DNA from: Haloferax elongans ATCC BAA-1513
Lineage (GTDB): Archaea; Halobacteriota; Halobacteria; Halobacteriales; Haloferacaceae
Direction of reading: 5' to 3'
Assembly: GCF_000336755.1 (NCBI RefSeq)
Contig: NZ_AOLK01000015.1
Location: 541,657-605,656, forward strand
Length of the DNA stretch: 64,000 nucleotides
Made by a program: the position numbers and the translations under genes. The stretch's first letter is position 1, and each line of letters begins with the position of its first letter. The notes beneath the pieces are model-generated. The model saw only the letters and a list, made by a program, of their open reading frames with translations. It was not told where the DNA came from and did no database searches. Positions 17,558 to 27,590 of this stretch are shown here, piece after piece.

Positions 17558-19303
17558 ATGAAGGTTAGAATCGGTGACGGCGCGACCGGCGAAGAGGCAG
17601 AGGCCATCGCGGGCGCGCTGGCGCGACACCTCGGAACGGACGTCGACGTGTACGTCGGCGACGAGGACGACGCCGCAGCGAACGCCGAACCGCCCGCAGA
17701 GGCCTTCCCGCTCGACGACGACCTCTCTCCGACAGAGCGCGAAGAACAACTCAAAGAGGAGATTGCCGACATCCTCGGCGGCGGTCCGCAGAAGTACAAA
17801 GACCGCCTCCCCGAGCAGGGCAAACTGTTCGTCCGTGACCGCCTCGACCTCTGGTTCCCGGAGGGCCTGAAGTTCGAAGACGGCAAGTTCGCCAACTTCG
17901 ACTCGTGGCACGAGGACTCGCCGGAAGTAGAAGAATCAGACCCGAACAACCGGCTTCCGGGTGACGGTCTGCTCACCGGCGCGGCCGAGTTCGAAGACCG
18001 CGACCTCCACTTCATGGCCAACGACTTCACCGTCAAGGCCGGGTCGATGGCGCGCCGCGGCGTCGAGAAGTTCCTCCGCATGCAACAGCGCGCGCTCAAG
18101 ACCGGCAAGCCGGTCCTCTACCTGATGGACTCCTCCGGCGGGCGCATCGACCAGCAGACCGGCTTCTTCGCCAACCGCGAGGGCATCGGGAAGTACTACT
18201 ACAACCACTCGATGCTGTCGGGGTACGTCCCGCAAATCTGTGTCCTCTACGGGCCGTGTATCGCCGGTGCGGCGTACACGCCCGTCTTCGCCGACTTCAC
18301 CATCATGGTCGAGGGGATGTCGGCGATGGCTATCGCGTCCCCGCGGATGGTGAAGATGGTCACCGGCGAGGAAATCGATATGCAGGACCTCGGCGGTGCG
18401 CACATGCACGCCCAAGAGTCCGGGAGCGCCGACCTCGTCGCCCGCGACGAGGAACACGCCCGCGAACTCGTGGCACAGCTCGTTACCTACCTGCCCGACA
18501 AGGCGGGCGAGAAACCGCCGCGCTCGGAGCCGAAACCGCCGCGGTTCTCCCCCGAGGGGATCGACGAACTCATCCCCGAGTCACCGAACCGCGCCTACGA
18601 CGTGCACGACCTCATCGCACGTATCGCCGACGCCGAATCGGTCTTCGAACTGAAGCCCGACTACGGCAAGGAAATCGTCACGGCGTTCGCCCGCATCGAC
18701 GGCCGACCGGTCGGCATCGTCGCCAACCAACCCACGGAGCGGTCGGGCGCAATCTTCCCCGACGCCGCCGAGAAGGCCGCCGAGTTCATCTGGACGTGCG
18801 ACGCCTACGAGATTCCGCTCTTGTACCTCTGTGACACCCCGGGCTTCATGGCCGGGTCGCAAGTCGAGAAAGACGCCATTCTGGAGAAGGGCAAGAAGTT
18901 CATCTACGCCACGTCGTCGGCGACGGTTCCGAAACAGACGGTCATCGTGCGCAAGGCCTACGGCGCGGGTATCTACGCGATGGGCGGCCCCGCCTACGAC
19001 CCCGACAGCGTCATTGGCCTCCCCTCGGGCGAAATCGGTATCATGGGCCCCGAGGCCGCAATCAACGCCGTCTACGCGAACAAACTCAACGCCATCGACG
19101 ACCCCGAAGAGCGAAAAGCGATGGAAGACGAACTCCGCGAGGAGTACCGCGAGGACATCAACGTCCACCGAATGGCGAGCGAAGTCGTCATCGACGAAAT
19201 CGTCCCGCCGTCGACGCTCCGCGAGGAACTCGTCAATCGATTCGAGTTCTACGCTGACGTGGACAAGTCACTGCCGGACAAGAAACACGGCACCATCCTC
19301 TGA
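17558..19303 (+). CDS. Acyl-CoA carboxylase carboxyltransferase (PccB/MmdA type)
   Basis: A 581-residue carboxyltransferase with two crotonase-like halves. The N half has 'LMDSSGGRIDQQ' and 'GPCIAGAAYTPVFADF' (oxyanion loop). The C half has 'IVANQPTERSGAIFPDAAEKAAEFI', 'LCDTPGFMAGSQVEKDAI' and 'KAYGAGIYAMGG'. It transfers carboxylate from biotin to propionyl- or another acyl-CoA. It is longer than classical PccB by about 60 residues at the N-terminus. No biotin carboxylase subunit is adjacent. An ATTTTGAATA box centred about 26 bases before the chosen ATG supports it as a leaderless start; an upstream ATG adds 13 residues. Confidence 0.88.
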   Translation: MKVRIGDGATGEEAEAIAGALARHLGTDVDVYVGDEDDAAANAEPPAEAFPLDDDLSPTEREEQLKEEIADILGGGPQKYKDRLPEQGKLFVRDRLDLWFPEGLKFEDGKFANFDSWHEDSPEVEESDPNNRLPGDGLLTGAAEFEDRDLHFMANDFTVKAGSMARRGVEKFLRMQQRALKTGKPVLYLMDSSGGRIDQQTGFFANREGIGKYYYNHSMLSGYVPQICVLYGPCIAGAAYTPVFADFTIMVEGMSAMAIASPRMVKMVTGEEIDMQDLGGAHMHAQESGSADLVARDEEHARELVAQLVTYLPDKAGEKPPRSEPKPPRFSPEGIDELIPESPNRAYDVHDLIARIADAESVFELKPDYGKEIVTAFARIDGRPVGIVANQPTERSGAIFPDAAEKAAEFIWTCDAYEIPLLYLCDTPGFMAGSQVEKDAILEKGKKFIYATSSATVPKQTVIVRKAYGAGIYAMGGPAYDPDSVIGLPSGEIGIMGPEAAINAVYANKLNAIDDPEERKAMEDELREEYREDINVHRMASEVVIDEIVPPSTLREELVNRFEFYADVDKSLPDKKHGTIL

Positions 19304-19430
19304 AACGGCGTCTGAGCGCTCGTTAATACTCTGTTTTTCCGGCCGGTAATGTCGCGATAAGTGACGTATGGAGTGGCTACTGAGGATACCTGCGTGCCAA
19401 CCACGGGTGTCACCGTCTCTGGTGCGTGTT

Positions 19431-19790
19431 ATGAGCCTCGAAACACCACGGCCTGAGTCCGCCCCGACGCTCTTTTCCCGCGTCTTCAGCGACGATTCCC
19501 ACCTCTGGTTGGTCACGCTCTTGGCGCTCGTCCTCGACGTGGCGACCACGATGTTCGGGCTGAGTCGCGGCCTCTCCGAGCTGAATCCAGTCGTCCTCGC
19601 CTTGATGCCGCAGTTCGGCGCGCTCGGGACGTTGCTCTTGTTGAAGTCAATTGTACTTCTCATCTCAGGGACGATGTGGGTGTTTCTCCCCGTTCGCTAC
19701 CGCGGTGCGATTCCAATCGGTGTCGCGGTCCCGTGGGGCGTCGCGGGCCTGATGAACGCCCAACTCATCCTCCTGACGTCAGTGGGGTAG
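19431..19790 (+). CDS. DUF5658-family membrane protein
   Basis: A 119-residue membrane protein with three helices. The first helix region 'LLALVLDVATTMFGLSRGLSELNPVV' is the DUF5658 signature, found in many haloarchaeal small membrane proteins of unknown function. The frame stays open upstream from another ATG, but that part is Arg/Pro-rich and not conserved in style, so the later ATG was chosen. It is monocistronic, after the carboxyltransferase. Confidence 0.78.
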   Translation: MSLETPRPESAPTLFSRVFSDDSHLWLVTLLALVLDVATTMFGLSRGLSELNPVVLALMPQFGALGTLLLLKSIVLLISGTMWVFLPVRYRGAIPIGVAVPWGVAGLMNAQLILLTSVG

Positions 19791-19968
19791 CAGGACAGCA
19801 CGAACGAGAAGCGCGTAGCCAGGTGCTAATTGCGTAAGTGAGACGGCCGTGATAGCGCTCGCGACGCGAAGCCGTCGAAGTCCATAGCCAACGTAGCGAC
19901 GCAGCACACAAAGCGGTACGGAACGAGAGAATTCAGGCGAGACGGGAGAGCGGATCGGAGACGACGCT

Positions 19969-20430
19969 CTATGCTTCGTCGACGTTCGCTTTCTTCAGCG
20001 ACAGCGCCGTGCGCTCGAACTCACACACGAGGTCGTCGTCCTGGTTGAACACCTCGACTTTCATCGTCACGATACCGCGCTCGCCGTCGGACGTTTCGCG
20101 CTTGTCGAGGACGGTGGTTTGCGCACGGAGCGTGTCGCCGTGGAACACCGGGTTCGGATGCGACACGTTGTCGTAGCTGAGGTTTGCGACGATGGTCCCG
20201 TCGGTCGTATCGGGAATCGAGACGCCGACTGCGAGGCTCATGGTGAACAGGCCGTTGACGAGGCGCTCGCCGAACTGCGTGTCCGAGGCGAACTCCTCGT
20301 CGAGGTGCAGCGGCTGCTGGTTCATCGTCATGTCGCAGAAACGCTGGTTGTCTGACTCCGAGACCGTCCGCCGCTTTTCGTGTTCGATGGTCTGTCCGAC
20401 CTCGAACTCCTCGTAGTACAGGCCAGTCAT
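19969..20430 (-). CDS. MaoC-like dehydratase
   Basis: A 153-residue hot-dog-fold protein. 'GLYYEEFEVGQTIEHEKRRTVSESDNQRF' at the N-terminus and 'HLDEEFA' with 'LVNGLFTMSLAVG' are the MaoC pattern. The catalytic Asp-His pair normally lies in 'D-x4-H'; here 'NQQPLHLDEEF' carries the His. The family hydrates or dehydrates enoyl/3-hydroxyacyl-CoA. It stands alone, but nearby genes (hydroxyacyl-CoA dehydrogenase, carboxyltransferase) fit acyl-CoA metabolism. The ATG start fits the family. Confidence 0.85.
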   Translation of the reverse strand: MTGLYYEEFEVGQTIEHEKRRTVSESDNQRFCDMTMNQQPLHLDEEFASDTQFGERLVNGLFTMSLAVGVSIPDTTDGTIVANLSYDNVSHPNPVFHGDTLRAQTTVLDKRETSDGERGIVTMKVEVFNQDDDLVCEFERTALSLKKANVDEA

Positions 20431-20627
20431 ACGCCAGTTTGTGTAAGACCGTGATAAAACCGTGACGGTTCGATGGCCGTTTCACGGTATGACAACTCTT
20501 GCCCTAAGCGAAATCAGATAACAACCATTATAATTATCCAACGAAGAGCAACGCGAACACGCTCATTAGCTGCCCACACGGGTGGCTGGTGAACGTCATG
20601 GACAGTATCTGACCGGCTGCACGGCCG

Positions 20628-20642
20628 GTACCAGGCTGGTAC
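20628..20642. promoter_or_regulatory. Perfect 7-1-7 inverted repeat before first gdh gene
   Basis: GTACCAG-G-CTGGTAC ends nine bases before the ATG of the glutamate dehydrogenase gene. A perfect repeat at this distance overlaps the expected transcript 5' end and is a good operator candidate; the binding protein is unknown. Confidence 0.5.
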
Positions 20643-20651
20643 GAACGCACT

Positions 20652-21938
20652 ATGGCATCCGCAGCACCAACATCCGAGCCGGACGACGAACCGACGGAAG
20701 AGACAGCCCTCGAAACAGCCCGACGCCAACTCGAACGCGCGGCAGCGCATCTCGACGTTGACCCGGGCATCATCGAGCGGCTTCACCACCCGAACCAGGT
20801 CCACCGCGTCTCGGTCCCTCTCGAGCGTGACGATGGTTCGACCGCAGTCTACACCGGCTACCGCGCCCAGCACGACAGCGTGCGCGGCCCGTACAAAGGC
20901 GGCCTCCGTTTCCACCCCGACGTCACCGAAGACGAGTGTATCGGCCTCTCGATGTGGATGACGTGGAAGTGCGCCCTGATGGACATTCCATTCGGCGGCG
21001 GCAAGGGCGGCATCGTCGTCAACCCCAAAGACCTCTCTATCGACGAGAAAGAACGTCTGACGCGCCGCTTCGCCGAGGAACTGCGTCCATTCATCGGCCC
21101 CACGAAGGACATCCCTGCACCCGACATGGGCACGGACTCGCAGGCGATGGCGTGGTTCATGGACGCGTACTCGATGCAGGAAGGCGAGACGCAGGCGGGC
21201 GTCGTCACGGGCAAGCCCCCTGTCGTCGGCGGGAGCAAGGGTCGTGACACGGCCCCCGGTCGCTCTGTCGCCATCATCGCCCGCGAAGCTATCGAACACC
21301 TCGGCTGGGACCTCGAAGACACCACCGTCGCCGTGCAGGGCTTCGGCTCTGTCGGCGCACCCGCCGCACGCCTCCTCGACGACTACGGCGCGACGGTCGT
21401 CGCCGTCTCCGACGTGAACGGCGCAATCTACGACCCCGACGGCCTCGACACCCACGACGTCCCGACCCACGAGGAAGAGCCCGAAGCTGTCATGAAGTAC
21501 GACGCGCCGCAGAAGCTCTCCAACGGGGAACTCCTCGAACTCGACGTCGACGTCCTCATCCCGGCGGCAATCGGTAACGTGCTGACCGAGGAGAACGCCG
21601 ACGACGTGAAGGCAGACCTCATCGTCGAAGGTGCCAACGGACCGACGACCTCGGCCGCCGACGCGACCTTCGAAGAGCGCGGCATCGACGTCGTTCCCGA
21701 CATCCTCGCCAACGCGGGCGGTGTCACCGTCTCGTACTTCGAGTGGCTGCAGGACCTCAACCACCGCTCGTGGTCGCTCGAACGCGTCCACGACGAACTG
21801 GAGTCCGAGATGCTCGATGCGTGGACCGCCGTCTGCGAAGAAGTCGAATCCCGCGACGTGACGTGGCGTGACGCCGCGTACATCGTCGCACTCGAACGCG
21901 TCGCGGCCGCCCACGAGCACCGCGGGCTCTGGCCCTAA
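20652..21938 (+). CDS. gdhA: Glutamate dehydrogenase, first paralogue
   Basis: A 428-residue Glu/Leu/Phe/Val dehydrogenase that interconverts glutamate and 2-oxoglutarate with ammonia. '[15 protein letters not shown]' and the catalytic Lys in '[13 protein letters not shown]' are present, followed by '[15 protein letters not shown]' and the nucleotide loop '[10 protein letters not shown]'. The C-terminus '[14 protein letters not shown]' is standard. A Ser/Pro/Asp-rich N-terminal tail of about 15 residues extends beyond the fold. A second copy lies 1.1 kb downstream with a lyase gene between. ATG is the only sensible start. Confidence 0.93.
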   Translation: MASAAPTSEPDDEPTEETALETARRQLERAAAHLDVDPGIIERLHHPNQVHRVSVPLERDDGSTAVYTGYRAQHDSVRGPYKGGLRFHPDVTEDECIGLSMWMTWKCALMDIPFGGGKGGIVVNPKDLSIDEKERLTRRFAEELRPFIGPTKDIPAPDMGTDSQAMAWFMDAYSMQEGETQAGVVTGKPPVVGGSKGRDTAPGRSVAIIAREAIEHLGWDLEDTTVAVQGFGSVGAPAARLLDDYGATVVAVSDVNGAIYDPDGLDTHDVPTHEEEPEAVMKYDAPQKLSNGELLELDVDVLIPAAIGNVLTEENADDVKADLIVEGANGPTTSAADATFEERGIDVVPDILANAGGVTVSYFEWLQDLNHRSWSLERVHDELESEMLDAWTAVCEEVESRDVTWRDAAYIVALERVAAAHEHRGLWP

Positions 21939-22078
21939 CGCGTCGAACACAGGCCGGACCAGCCTCGGCCACATCCGAGTAAAACCGACGGCTGTCTCTG
22001 CCGTCGCCACTCGTCCGCGACGACGAACAATTCAATCCCCGTACAACTTTCACCCTTCCATCCCTCTCTCCGCACGAC

Positions 22079-22918
22079 ATGCCACGACGGAGCGTGCTGT
22101 TCTCACCCGGCGATAGACCCGAACTGATGCGCAAAGCCCCGAGCTCCGGAGCCGACGTGCTCGTCTTCGACCTCGAAGACGCCGTCGCACCCGGGCGAAA
22201 AGCCGAGGCCAGAGCCGCCGTTGGCGACCTCCTCTCCGACGACGAGTTCGACCCGGACGCGGAGGTTACGGTCCGTGTGAATCCGGGCGAGACGGGCCTC
22301 GAAGATATCGCGGCCGTCTGCGAGACACACCCGCCGGACGCGCTCGTCGTCCCGAAAGCGACCGACGGGACAGACGTGACGAACGTCGCTGCCGCAGCAC
22401 GGGAAGTCGGTGCCGACTGCCCAGTCCTTCCGATTGTCGAGAGCGCTGCTGGCGTCCTTGCGGCCCCGGAGATTGCCGCCGCCCCCGACACCACCGCCGT
22501 CATCTTCGGTGCGGAGGACTTCGCCGCCGACGTGGGCGCGACCCGAACCGACGAGGGGACCGAAGTGCTCTACGCCAGAGAGCGCGTCGTCGTCGCGACC
22601 GCCGCAGCGGGCGTCGATGCTATCGACACGCTCCACGTCGACTACCACGACGAAGAAGGCCTGCGCGAAGACGCGCGCTTCGGTCGAGAACTCGGGTACG
22701 ACGGGAAGTTAGCGATTCACCCGGCACAGGTCGGCCCAATTAACGAGGCATTCTCACCGGACCCCGAAGACGTGACGTGGGCGAAAAAGGTGCTGCGGGC
22801 GCGTGACGAGGCGAACGCGGACGACCGTGGTGTCTTCGGTGTGGACGGCGAGATGATAGACGCACCGCTGATTAAACAGGCGGAGAATATTCTCGACCGA
22901 GCCGGCGAATCGTACTAG
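22079..22918 (+). CDS. HpcH/HpaI (CitE-like) CoA-ester lyase
   Basis: A 279-residue TIM-barrel lyase. 'RRSVLFSPGDRPELMRKA' at the N-terminus, 'DVLVFDLEDAVAPGRK' (Mg-binding Glu/Asp), 'LPIVESAAGVL' and 'GAEDFAADVG' match citrate lyase beta and malyl-CoA/methylmalyl-CoA lyases. In haloarchaea such enzymes cleave or form malyl-CoA or methylmalyl-CoA in acetyl-CoA assimilation. No CitD or CitF is nearby, so citrate lyase itself is unlikely. It sits between two glutamate dehydrogenase genes, which would tie glutamate, 2-oxoglutarate and acyl-CoA metabolism together only if they share regulation. Confidence 0.85.
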   Translation: MPRRSVLFSPGDRPELMRKAPSSGADVLVFDLEDAVAPGRKAEARAAVGDLLSDDEFDPDAEVTVRVNPGETGLEDIAAVCETHPPDALVVPKATDGTDVTNVAAAAREVGADCPVLPIVESAAGVLAAPEIAAAPDTTAVIFGAEDFAADVGATRTDEGTEVLYARERVVVATAAAGVDAIDTLHVDYHDEEGLREDARFGRELGYDGKLAIHPAQVGPINEAFSPDPEDVTWAKKVLRARDEANADDRGVFGVDGEMIDAPLIKQAENILDRAGESY

Positions 22919-23044
22919 AAATCAAACAATTCCTCGGTCCGAGTGTCGGCACGCACTAATCGGCCGACAGGTCCGTGTGCTGAATACTCCTATTACCACT
23001 GGGTACGCATATTATCATTATAATATGGTAAAATTTCCGCTACT

Positions 23045-23052
23045 CTTAAACC
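23045..23052 (+). promoter_or_regulatory. TATA box of second gdh gene
   Basis: CTTAAACC centred about 27 bases before the ATG, as for leaderless haloarchaeal genes. Confidence 0.55.
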
Positions 23053-23074
23053 ACCGGCCGGTGCGTATCATAAC

Positions 23075-24328
23075 ATGGCACAAGAGGCGAATCCGTTCGA
23101 GAGTTTGCAGGAACAAGTCGACGACGCAGCCGCCTACCTCGACGTGAGCGAGGATGTCATCGAGCGCCTGAAGAACCCCGAGCGAGTGCTCGAGACGAAC
23201 CTCTCCGTCGAGATGGACGACGGCGACATCGAGCTCTTCCGCGCCTATCGCTCGCAGTTCAACGGCGACCGAGGCCCGTACAAAGGAGGTATTCGCTACC
23301 ACCCGGGCGTCACACGAGACGAAGTAAAGGCCCTCTCCGGGTGGATGGTCTACAAGTGCGCCGTCGTCGATATCCCGTACGGCGGTGGCAAAGGCGGTAT
23401 CGTCATCGACCCCGCAGACTACAGTGAGTCCGAACTCGAACGCGTCTCTCGCTCCTTCGCGAAGGAACTCCGCCCGTTCATCGGCGAGAGTCGCGACATC
23501 CCCGCACCGGACGTGAACACCGGCCAGCGCGAGATGAACTGGATTAAGGACACTTACGAGACCCTCGAAAACACCACGGCACCGGGCGTCATCACGGGCA
23601 AGGCGCTCGAAAACGGCGGCAGTGAAGGCCGCGTCGAAGCGACCGGTCGCTCGACGATGCTCACCGCGCGCGAGGCGTTCAAATACCTCGACCGCGACAT
23701 CGAGGGCGCGACCGTCGCCGTCCAGGGCTACGGGAACGCTGGCTCTGTCGCCGCGAAACTCATCGAGGACCTCGGCGCAAACATCGTCGCCGTCTCCGAC
23801 TCTTCCGGCGGTATCTACGACCCCGAGGGCCTCGACGCCCGCGCTGTCAAAGACTTCAAGAACGAGACGGGCACCGTCTCCGAGTACGAGGGAACCGAGG
23901 CCATCACGAACGACGAGCTGCTGACGCTCGACGTGGACCTGCTCGTCCCCGCTGCGCTCGAAAACGCAATCGACGGCGACCTCGCGAAAGAGGTTCAGGC
24001 TGACATCATCGCCGAGGCCGCGAACGGCCCGCTGACGCCCCGCGCCGACGACGTGCTCACCGAGCGCGGCGTCCACGTCTTCCCCGACATTCTCGCCAAC
24101 GCGGGCGGCGTCACCGTCTCGTACTTCGAGTGGGTCCAGAACCGCCAGCGGTTCTACTGGACCGAAGACCGCGTTAACGACGAACTCGAACGCATCATCG
24201 TCGATGCCTTCGACAACCTCGTCGACGCCTACGAGACCCACGACCTGACGAACTTCCGCACCGCCGCCTACGTCGTCGCCATCCAGCGCGTCGTCGACTC
24301 CTACGAGTCGAGCGGCAACTGGCCCTAA
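23075..24328 (+). CDS. gdhA2: Glutamate dehydrogenase, second paralogue
   Basis: A 417-residue paralogue of the upstream enzyme. The core motifs are conserved ('[15 protein letters not shown]', Lys in '[13 protein letters not shown]', '[10 protein letters not shown]'), but the active-site segment reads '[15 protein letters not shown]' instead of '[13 protein letters not shown]', so coenzyme or substrate preference may differ. The N-terminus '[18 protein letters not shown]' is the usual form for archaeal enzymes. A CTTAAA box 27 bases before the ATG supports a leaderless start. The symbol marks it only as the second copy here. Confidence 0.92.
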   Translation: MAQEANPFESLQEQVDDAAAYLDVSEDVIERLKNPERVLETNLSVEMDDGDIELFRAYRSQFNGDRGPYKGGIRYHPGVTRDEVKALSGWMVYKCAVVDIPYGGGKGGIVIDPADYSESELERVSRSFAKELRPFIGESRDIPAPDVNTGQREMNWIKDTYETLENTTAPGVITGKALENGGSEGRVEATGRSTMLTAREAFKYLDRDIEGATVAVQGYGNAGSVAAKLIEDLGANIVAVSDSSGGIYDPEGLDARAVKDFKNETGTVSEYEGTEAITNDELLTLDVDLLVPAALENAIDGDLAKEVQADIIAEAANGPLTPRADDVLTERGVHVFPDILANAGGVTVSYFEWVQNRQRFYWTEDRVNDELERIIVDAFDNLVDAYETHDLTNFRTAAYVVAIQRVVDSYESSGNWP

Positions 24329-24539
24329 CTGACGGGCTCGCCGTCCTGGCGACGGCATCGGCATCACACCGCTATCGAGCCGTCATCGCCGACGCCATCA
24401 CCGACCGCGTGTCGCGGTCGATTCGCCGACTGAACCGCGTCGGAATTCTGACAACCACGTTTTATTGCATGAAAATGTATAGCATCCGCTTCGGCCGATG
24501 CCGAGGGATTCAAGTCGGTGTAGGTCGGTCAAATCATCA

Positions 24540-25454
24540 ATGCGTCAGGACCACCTCATCTCCGCGGTAGACCTCTCGCGGGAGGACATCGAGGCGGTGC
24601 TCGACCGCGCGGCCGAAATCGACGCGAATCCAGCGGCGTTCCGACAGCGGCACGCCGGAACGGTTCTCGGACTCTGTTTCTTCGAGCCGAGTACGCGAAC
24701 CCGGATGAGCTTCGATACCGCGATGAAACGCCTCGGCGGCCAGACGGTCGACATGGGACCGGTCGAGTCGTCGTCGGTCAAAAAAGGCGAGACTCTCGCC
24801 GACACCGTTCGCGTCGTCGAAGGCTACGCGGACGCGCTCGTCCTTCGCCACCCGAGTGAGGGTGCAGCGACGATGGCCGCCGAATTCATCGACGTGCCGC
24901 TCGTCAACGCGGGCGACGGCGCGGGTCAGCACCCGAGTCAGACACTCCTCGACCTCTACACTATCCGCGAAAACGCCGGACTGGACGACATCACCATCGG
25001 TATCATGGGCGACCTGAAGTACGGTCGCACGGTTCACTCGCTGGCCGAAGCGCTGACGAACTTCGACGTGAATCAGCACTTCATCAGTCCCGAGAGCCTG
25101 CAACTGCCCCGAAACGTTCGCTACGACCTGCACGCCTCGGGCGCGAGCGTCAAGGAACACACCGAACTCGACGAGGTACTCCCGGAACTCGACGTGCTCT
25201 ACGTGACGCGCATCCAGCGCGAGCGCTTCCCCGACGAAAACGAGTACCGCAAGGTCGCAGGCGAGTACAAAATCGACGACGAGACGCTCGCCGCCGCGTC
25301 CGACGACCTCGTCATCATGCACCCGCTGCCACGCGTAGACGAGATTTCACCCGAAATCGACGACAGCGACCACGCGAAATACTTCGAACAGGCACACAAC
25401 GGCATCCCCGTCCGAATGGCGCTTCTGGACATCCTCCTCTCCAACGATGACTGA
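24540..25454 (+). CDS. pyrB: Aspartate carbamoyltransferase catalytic subunit
   Basis: A 304-residue enzyme that condenses carbamoyl phosphate and aspartate in pyrimidine synthesis. '[12 protein letters not shown]' (carbamoyl-phosphate loop), '[12 protein letters not shown]' and '[10 protein letters not shown]' are all present. Length is normal. An upstream ATG adds 14 unconserved residues; the one before RQDHLIS fits the family. Its last eight bases overlap the start of the regulatory gene, so the two subunits of the holoenzyme are translationally coupled. Confidence 0.95.
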   Translation: MRQDHLISAVDLSREDIEAVLDRAAEIDANPAAFRQRHAGTVLGLCFFEPSTRTRMSFDTAMKRLGGQTVDMGPVESSSVKKGETLADTVRVVEGYADALVLRHPSEGAATMAAEFIDVPLVNAGDGAGQHPSQTLLDLYTIRENAGLDDITIGIMGDLKYGRTVHSLAEALTNFDVNQHFISPESLQLPRNVRYDLHASGASVKEHTELDEVLPELDVLYVTRIQRERFPDENEYRKVAGEYKIDDETLAAASDDLVIMHPLPRVDEISPEIDDSDHAKYFEQAHNGIPVRMALLDILLSNDD

Positions 25455-25914
25455 CGACCACCAACTCCGCGTCTCCAAGATTCAAAACGGAACCGTCATC
25501 GACCACGTCGAGGCTGGCCAGGCACTCAACGTCCTCGCCATCCTCGGAATCGACGGCACCAGCGGTGAGACCGTCTCTGTCGGGATGAACGTCCCTTCGG
25601 ACCGCCTCGGCCGCAAGGACATCGTCAAGGTCGAAGGGCGCGAACTGAGCCAGTCCGAAGTCGACGTGCTCTCGCTTATCGCCCCGGCGGCGAGCATCAA
25701 CATCGTCCGCGACTACGAAGTGGTCGAAAAGAGCCGCGTCGTCCGCCCCGAAACCGTCTCGGGCGTCGTCTCCTGTCCGAACCGCAACTGCATCAGCAAC
25801 GCCGACGAGCCGATTACCTCCGGCTTTGCCGTTCTCTCCGACGGCGTCCGCTGTGACTACTGCGGGGCTATCGTCCGCGAGAAAGAAATCGCCGCGAACC
25901 TCGACGTCAGCTAA
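25447..25914 (+). CDS. pyrI: Aspartate carbamoyltransferase regulatory subunit
   Basis: A 155-residue subunit that gives nucleotide allosteric control to the PyrB complex. The N-terminal allosteric domain '[21 protein letters not shown]' is followed by a C-terminal zinc domain with the Cys set in '[13 protein letters not shown]' and 'CDYCGAI', which contacts the catalytic subunit. It overlaps pyrB by eight bases, forming a two-gene operon; a further gene converges from the minus strand nine bases after its stop. Confidence 0.95.
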   Translation: MTDDHQLRVSKIQNGTVIDHVEAGQALNVLAILGIDGTSGETVSVGMNVPSDRLGRKDIVKVEGRELSQSEVDVLSLIAPAASINIVRDYEVVEKSRVVRPETVSGVVSCPNRNCISNADEPITSGFAVLSDGVRCDYCGAIVREKEIAANLDVS

Positions 25915-25923
25915 CGCGCGTCG

Positions 25924-27411
25924 TCACTCGTTTTCGTCGGTCGAATCCGTATTGTCTGCCTCGGGTTGGCAGAACGTCACGCCAGTGAACTCGAAGCGCG
26001 CACCCTCGATGTCCCCGCTCGCGTTTTCCACCGACCAGCTGTGTGCGTCCGCCAGCGACCGGACGATGTCGAGGCCGAATCCCGTTCCGTTGGGAGTAGT
26101 GGTGACGCCGGGTTCGAAGACGTTCCCGCTGACGTCTGGATTGATTCCGTCTCCGTCGTCTCCGACGGCGAACCCCGCGTTCGAGTCGAGCAGTTCGACC
26201 GTCACTGTTGGCGATGGACCGGCGTGTTCTATCGAGTTTCGAAAGAGATTCTCGAACAGTCGTTGCAGGCGTTCGCGGTCCGCTTCGATGGTCGCGTCTG
26301 CCTCGACGACGAGCGTCGACCCGTTCGTGTCGACCGACGACCAAGCGTCTCGTGCGACCGATTCGAGTGAGACAGTGTCGATATCGAGGACGGCAGTCCC
26401 CTGTCGGGCGACGTGCAACACGTCCTCGACGATGTCTCGAATCCGTTCGAGCGAGTCGGCCACGCGACCGAGATACTCCGAGTCGTTGGCCTCCCGTTCG
26501 AGTTCGAGAAAGCCCATCGAGATGGAAAGCGGGTTCCGGAGGTCGTGCGAGAGGACGCGGGCGAACTCGTCGAGGCGTTCGTTCTGTCGCGCGAGTTGCT
26601 CTTCGTGGTGTCTGTGAAGCGTCACGTCGCGCGCGACGCCGCAGACTCCGACGATAGACCCGTCTTGGGCGACCAATCGACGGTTCGACAGTTGGAACAA
26701 GATTCGCCCTTCTTTCGTCTTCGCCCGCGCTTCGACGACTTTCTCTTCGCCTTCGAGCACATCGTTGAACGCCCGGCGGATAGCAGGGCGGTCCCGCTCG
26801 TCGAAAAACGAGTCGGCGCTCTTCCCGTAGAGTTCCTCGTCGGAGAGTCCGAACAGTTCGTTGAGTCGTGCGTTCCACCGCACGAGAGCGCCGGTCTGGT
26901 CGTAGACGTAGAAGACATCGTCGAGGGCGTCGAGCGCATCTTCGAGGAGCCAATCGTCGTCGGTGTATCCACTTCCGTCTTCGGTGGCGGCCTCCGCGAG
27001 CCGTTCGGCACGGTGTCGAGTTGCCAAACGCTCGACGCGGGGGACCAGTTCGATGTTCGGGTCGAAGGAGTCCTGCTGCAGATACCCCTCGATACCCAGT
27101 TCGACGAGTTCGGTCGTGTGGTCGGCGACGGTGCTGTTTGCGAGATAGACGATTGGAAGGTCGCTGTCCGTTGCGCGAATCTCCCTGACGAGTTCGACGC
27201 CGACTCCGTCCACGGGGCGCTCTGCGATGACGACACAATCGAACGGGTCGTCCCCTCTGAGCCGAGAGAGTGCAGCGCCGACACCATCAGTAACCATCAC
27301 TGAGACCGTCTCACTGTTGCAATCGTCGCCTGCGGTTTCGAACGCGGTGACGAGCGGCTCGGCTACCTGTGACTCACCGACGAGGAGGATATGAGGTGTC
27401 TCAGAGGGCAT
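25924..27411 (-). CDS. Receiver-PAS sensor histidine kinase
   Basis: A 495-residue soluble signalling protein. An N-terminal receiver-like domain (about 1-125) starts 'HILLVGESQVAEPLV', but the usual phospho-Asp context is replaced by 'DCVVIAERPVDGVG'. A PAS domain follows (about 160-280), then HisKA with the phosphorylatable His in 'VLSHDLRNPLSIS', and an HATPase with 'NLFRNSIEHAG' and 'GTGFGLDIV'. No membrane helix is visible, so it should sense an intracellular cue. No response regulator is nearby. The promoter region holds an 18-base palindrome. Confidence 0.88.
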   Translation of the reverse strand: MPSETPHILLVGESQVAEPLVTAFETAGDDCNSETVSVMVTDGVGAALSRLRGDDPFDCVVIAERPVDGVGVELVREIRATDSDLPIVYLANSTVADHTTELVELGIEGYLQQDSFDPNIELVPRVERLATRHRAERLAEAATEDGSGYTDDDWLLEDALDALDDVFYVYDQTGALVRWNARLNELFGLSDEELYGKSADSFFDERDRPAIRRAFNDVLEGEEKVVEARAKTKEGRILFQLSNRRLVAQDGSIVGVCGVARDVTLHRHHEEQLARQNERLDEFARVLSHDLRNPLSISMGFLELEREANDSEYLGRVADSLERIRDIVEDVLHVARQGTAVLDIDTVSLESVARDAWSSVDTNGSTLVVEADATIEADRERLQRLFENLFRNSIEHAGPSPTVTVELLDSNAGFAVGDDGDGINPDVSGNVFEPGVTTTPNGTGFGLDIVRSLADAHSWSVENASGDIEGARFEFTGVTFCQPEADNTDSTDENE

Positions 27412-27478
27412 AGTATGTACCGAACCGAGTCGGAATTAACTGAGAGGACGAACTGAAAGCCCATAACTGTACTGTAGA

Positions 27479-27496
27479 TACAATATTCATATTGTA
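27479..27496. promoter_or_regulatory. Perfect 8-2-8 palindrome between divergent genes
   Basis: TACAATAT-TC-ATATTGTA lies 68 bases before the kinase ATG and 95 bases before the small-protein ATG. Flanking bases (ctgtaga ... aatactg) are also partly symmetrical. An operator serving one or both genes is possible. Confidence 0.5.
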
Positions 27497-27590
27497 AATA
27501 CTGTCTAGGTATACTCTCGGAGTAAGGTCTCGTGTGTCCGCCGCGCGTCGTGTCGAAATCACTTAGTGTCGCCACAGTCTACGCTACTGT

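Noticed and set aside
22079..22918. Citrate lyase beta subunit (citE) proper
   Set aside because: No citD or citF partners are nearby, so the general CoA-ester lyase label is safer.
23018..24367. 449-residue frame antisense to the second gdh
   Set aside because: Shadow of a strongly conserved gene; repetitive Val/Gly/Asp composition, no domain.
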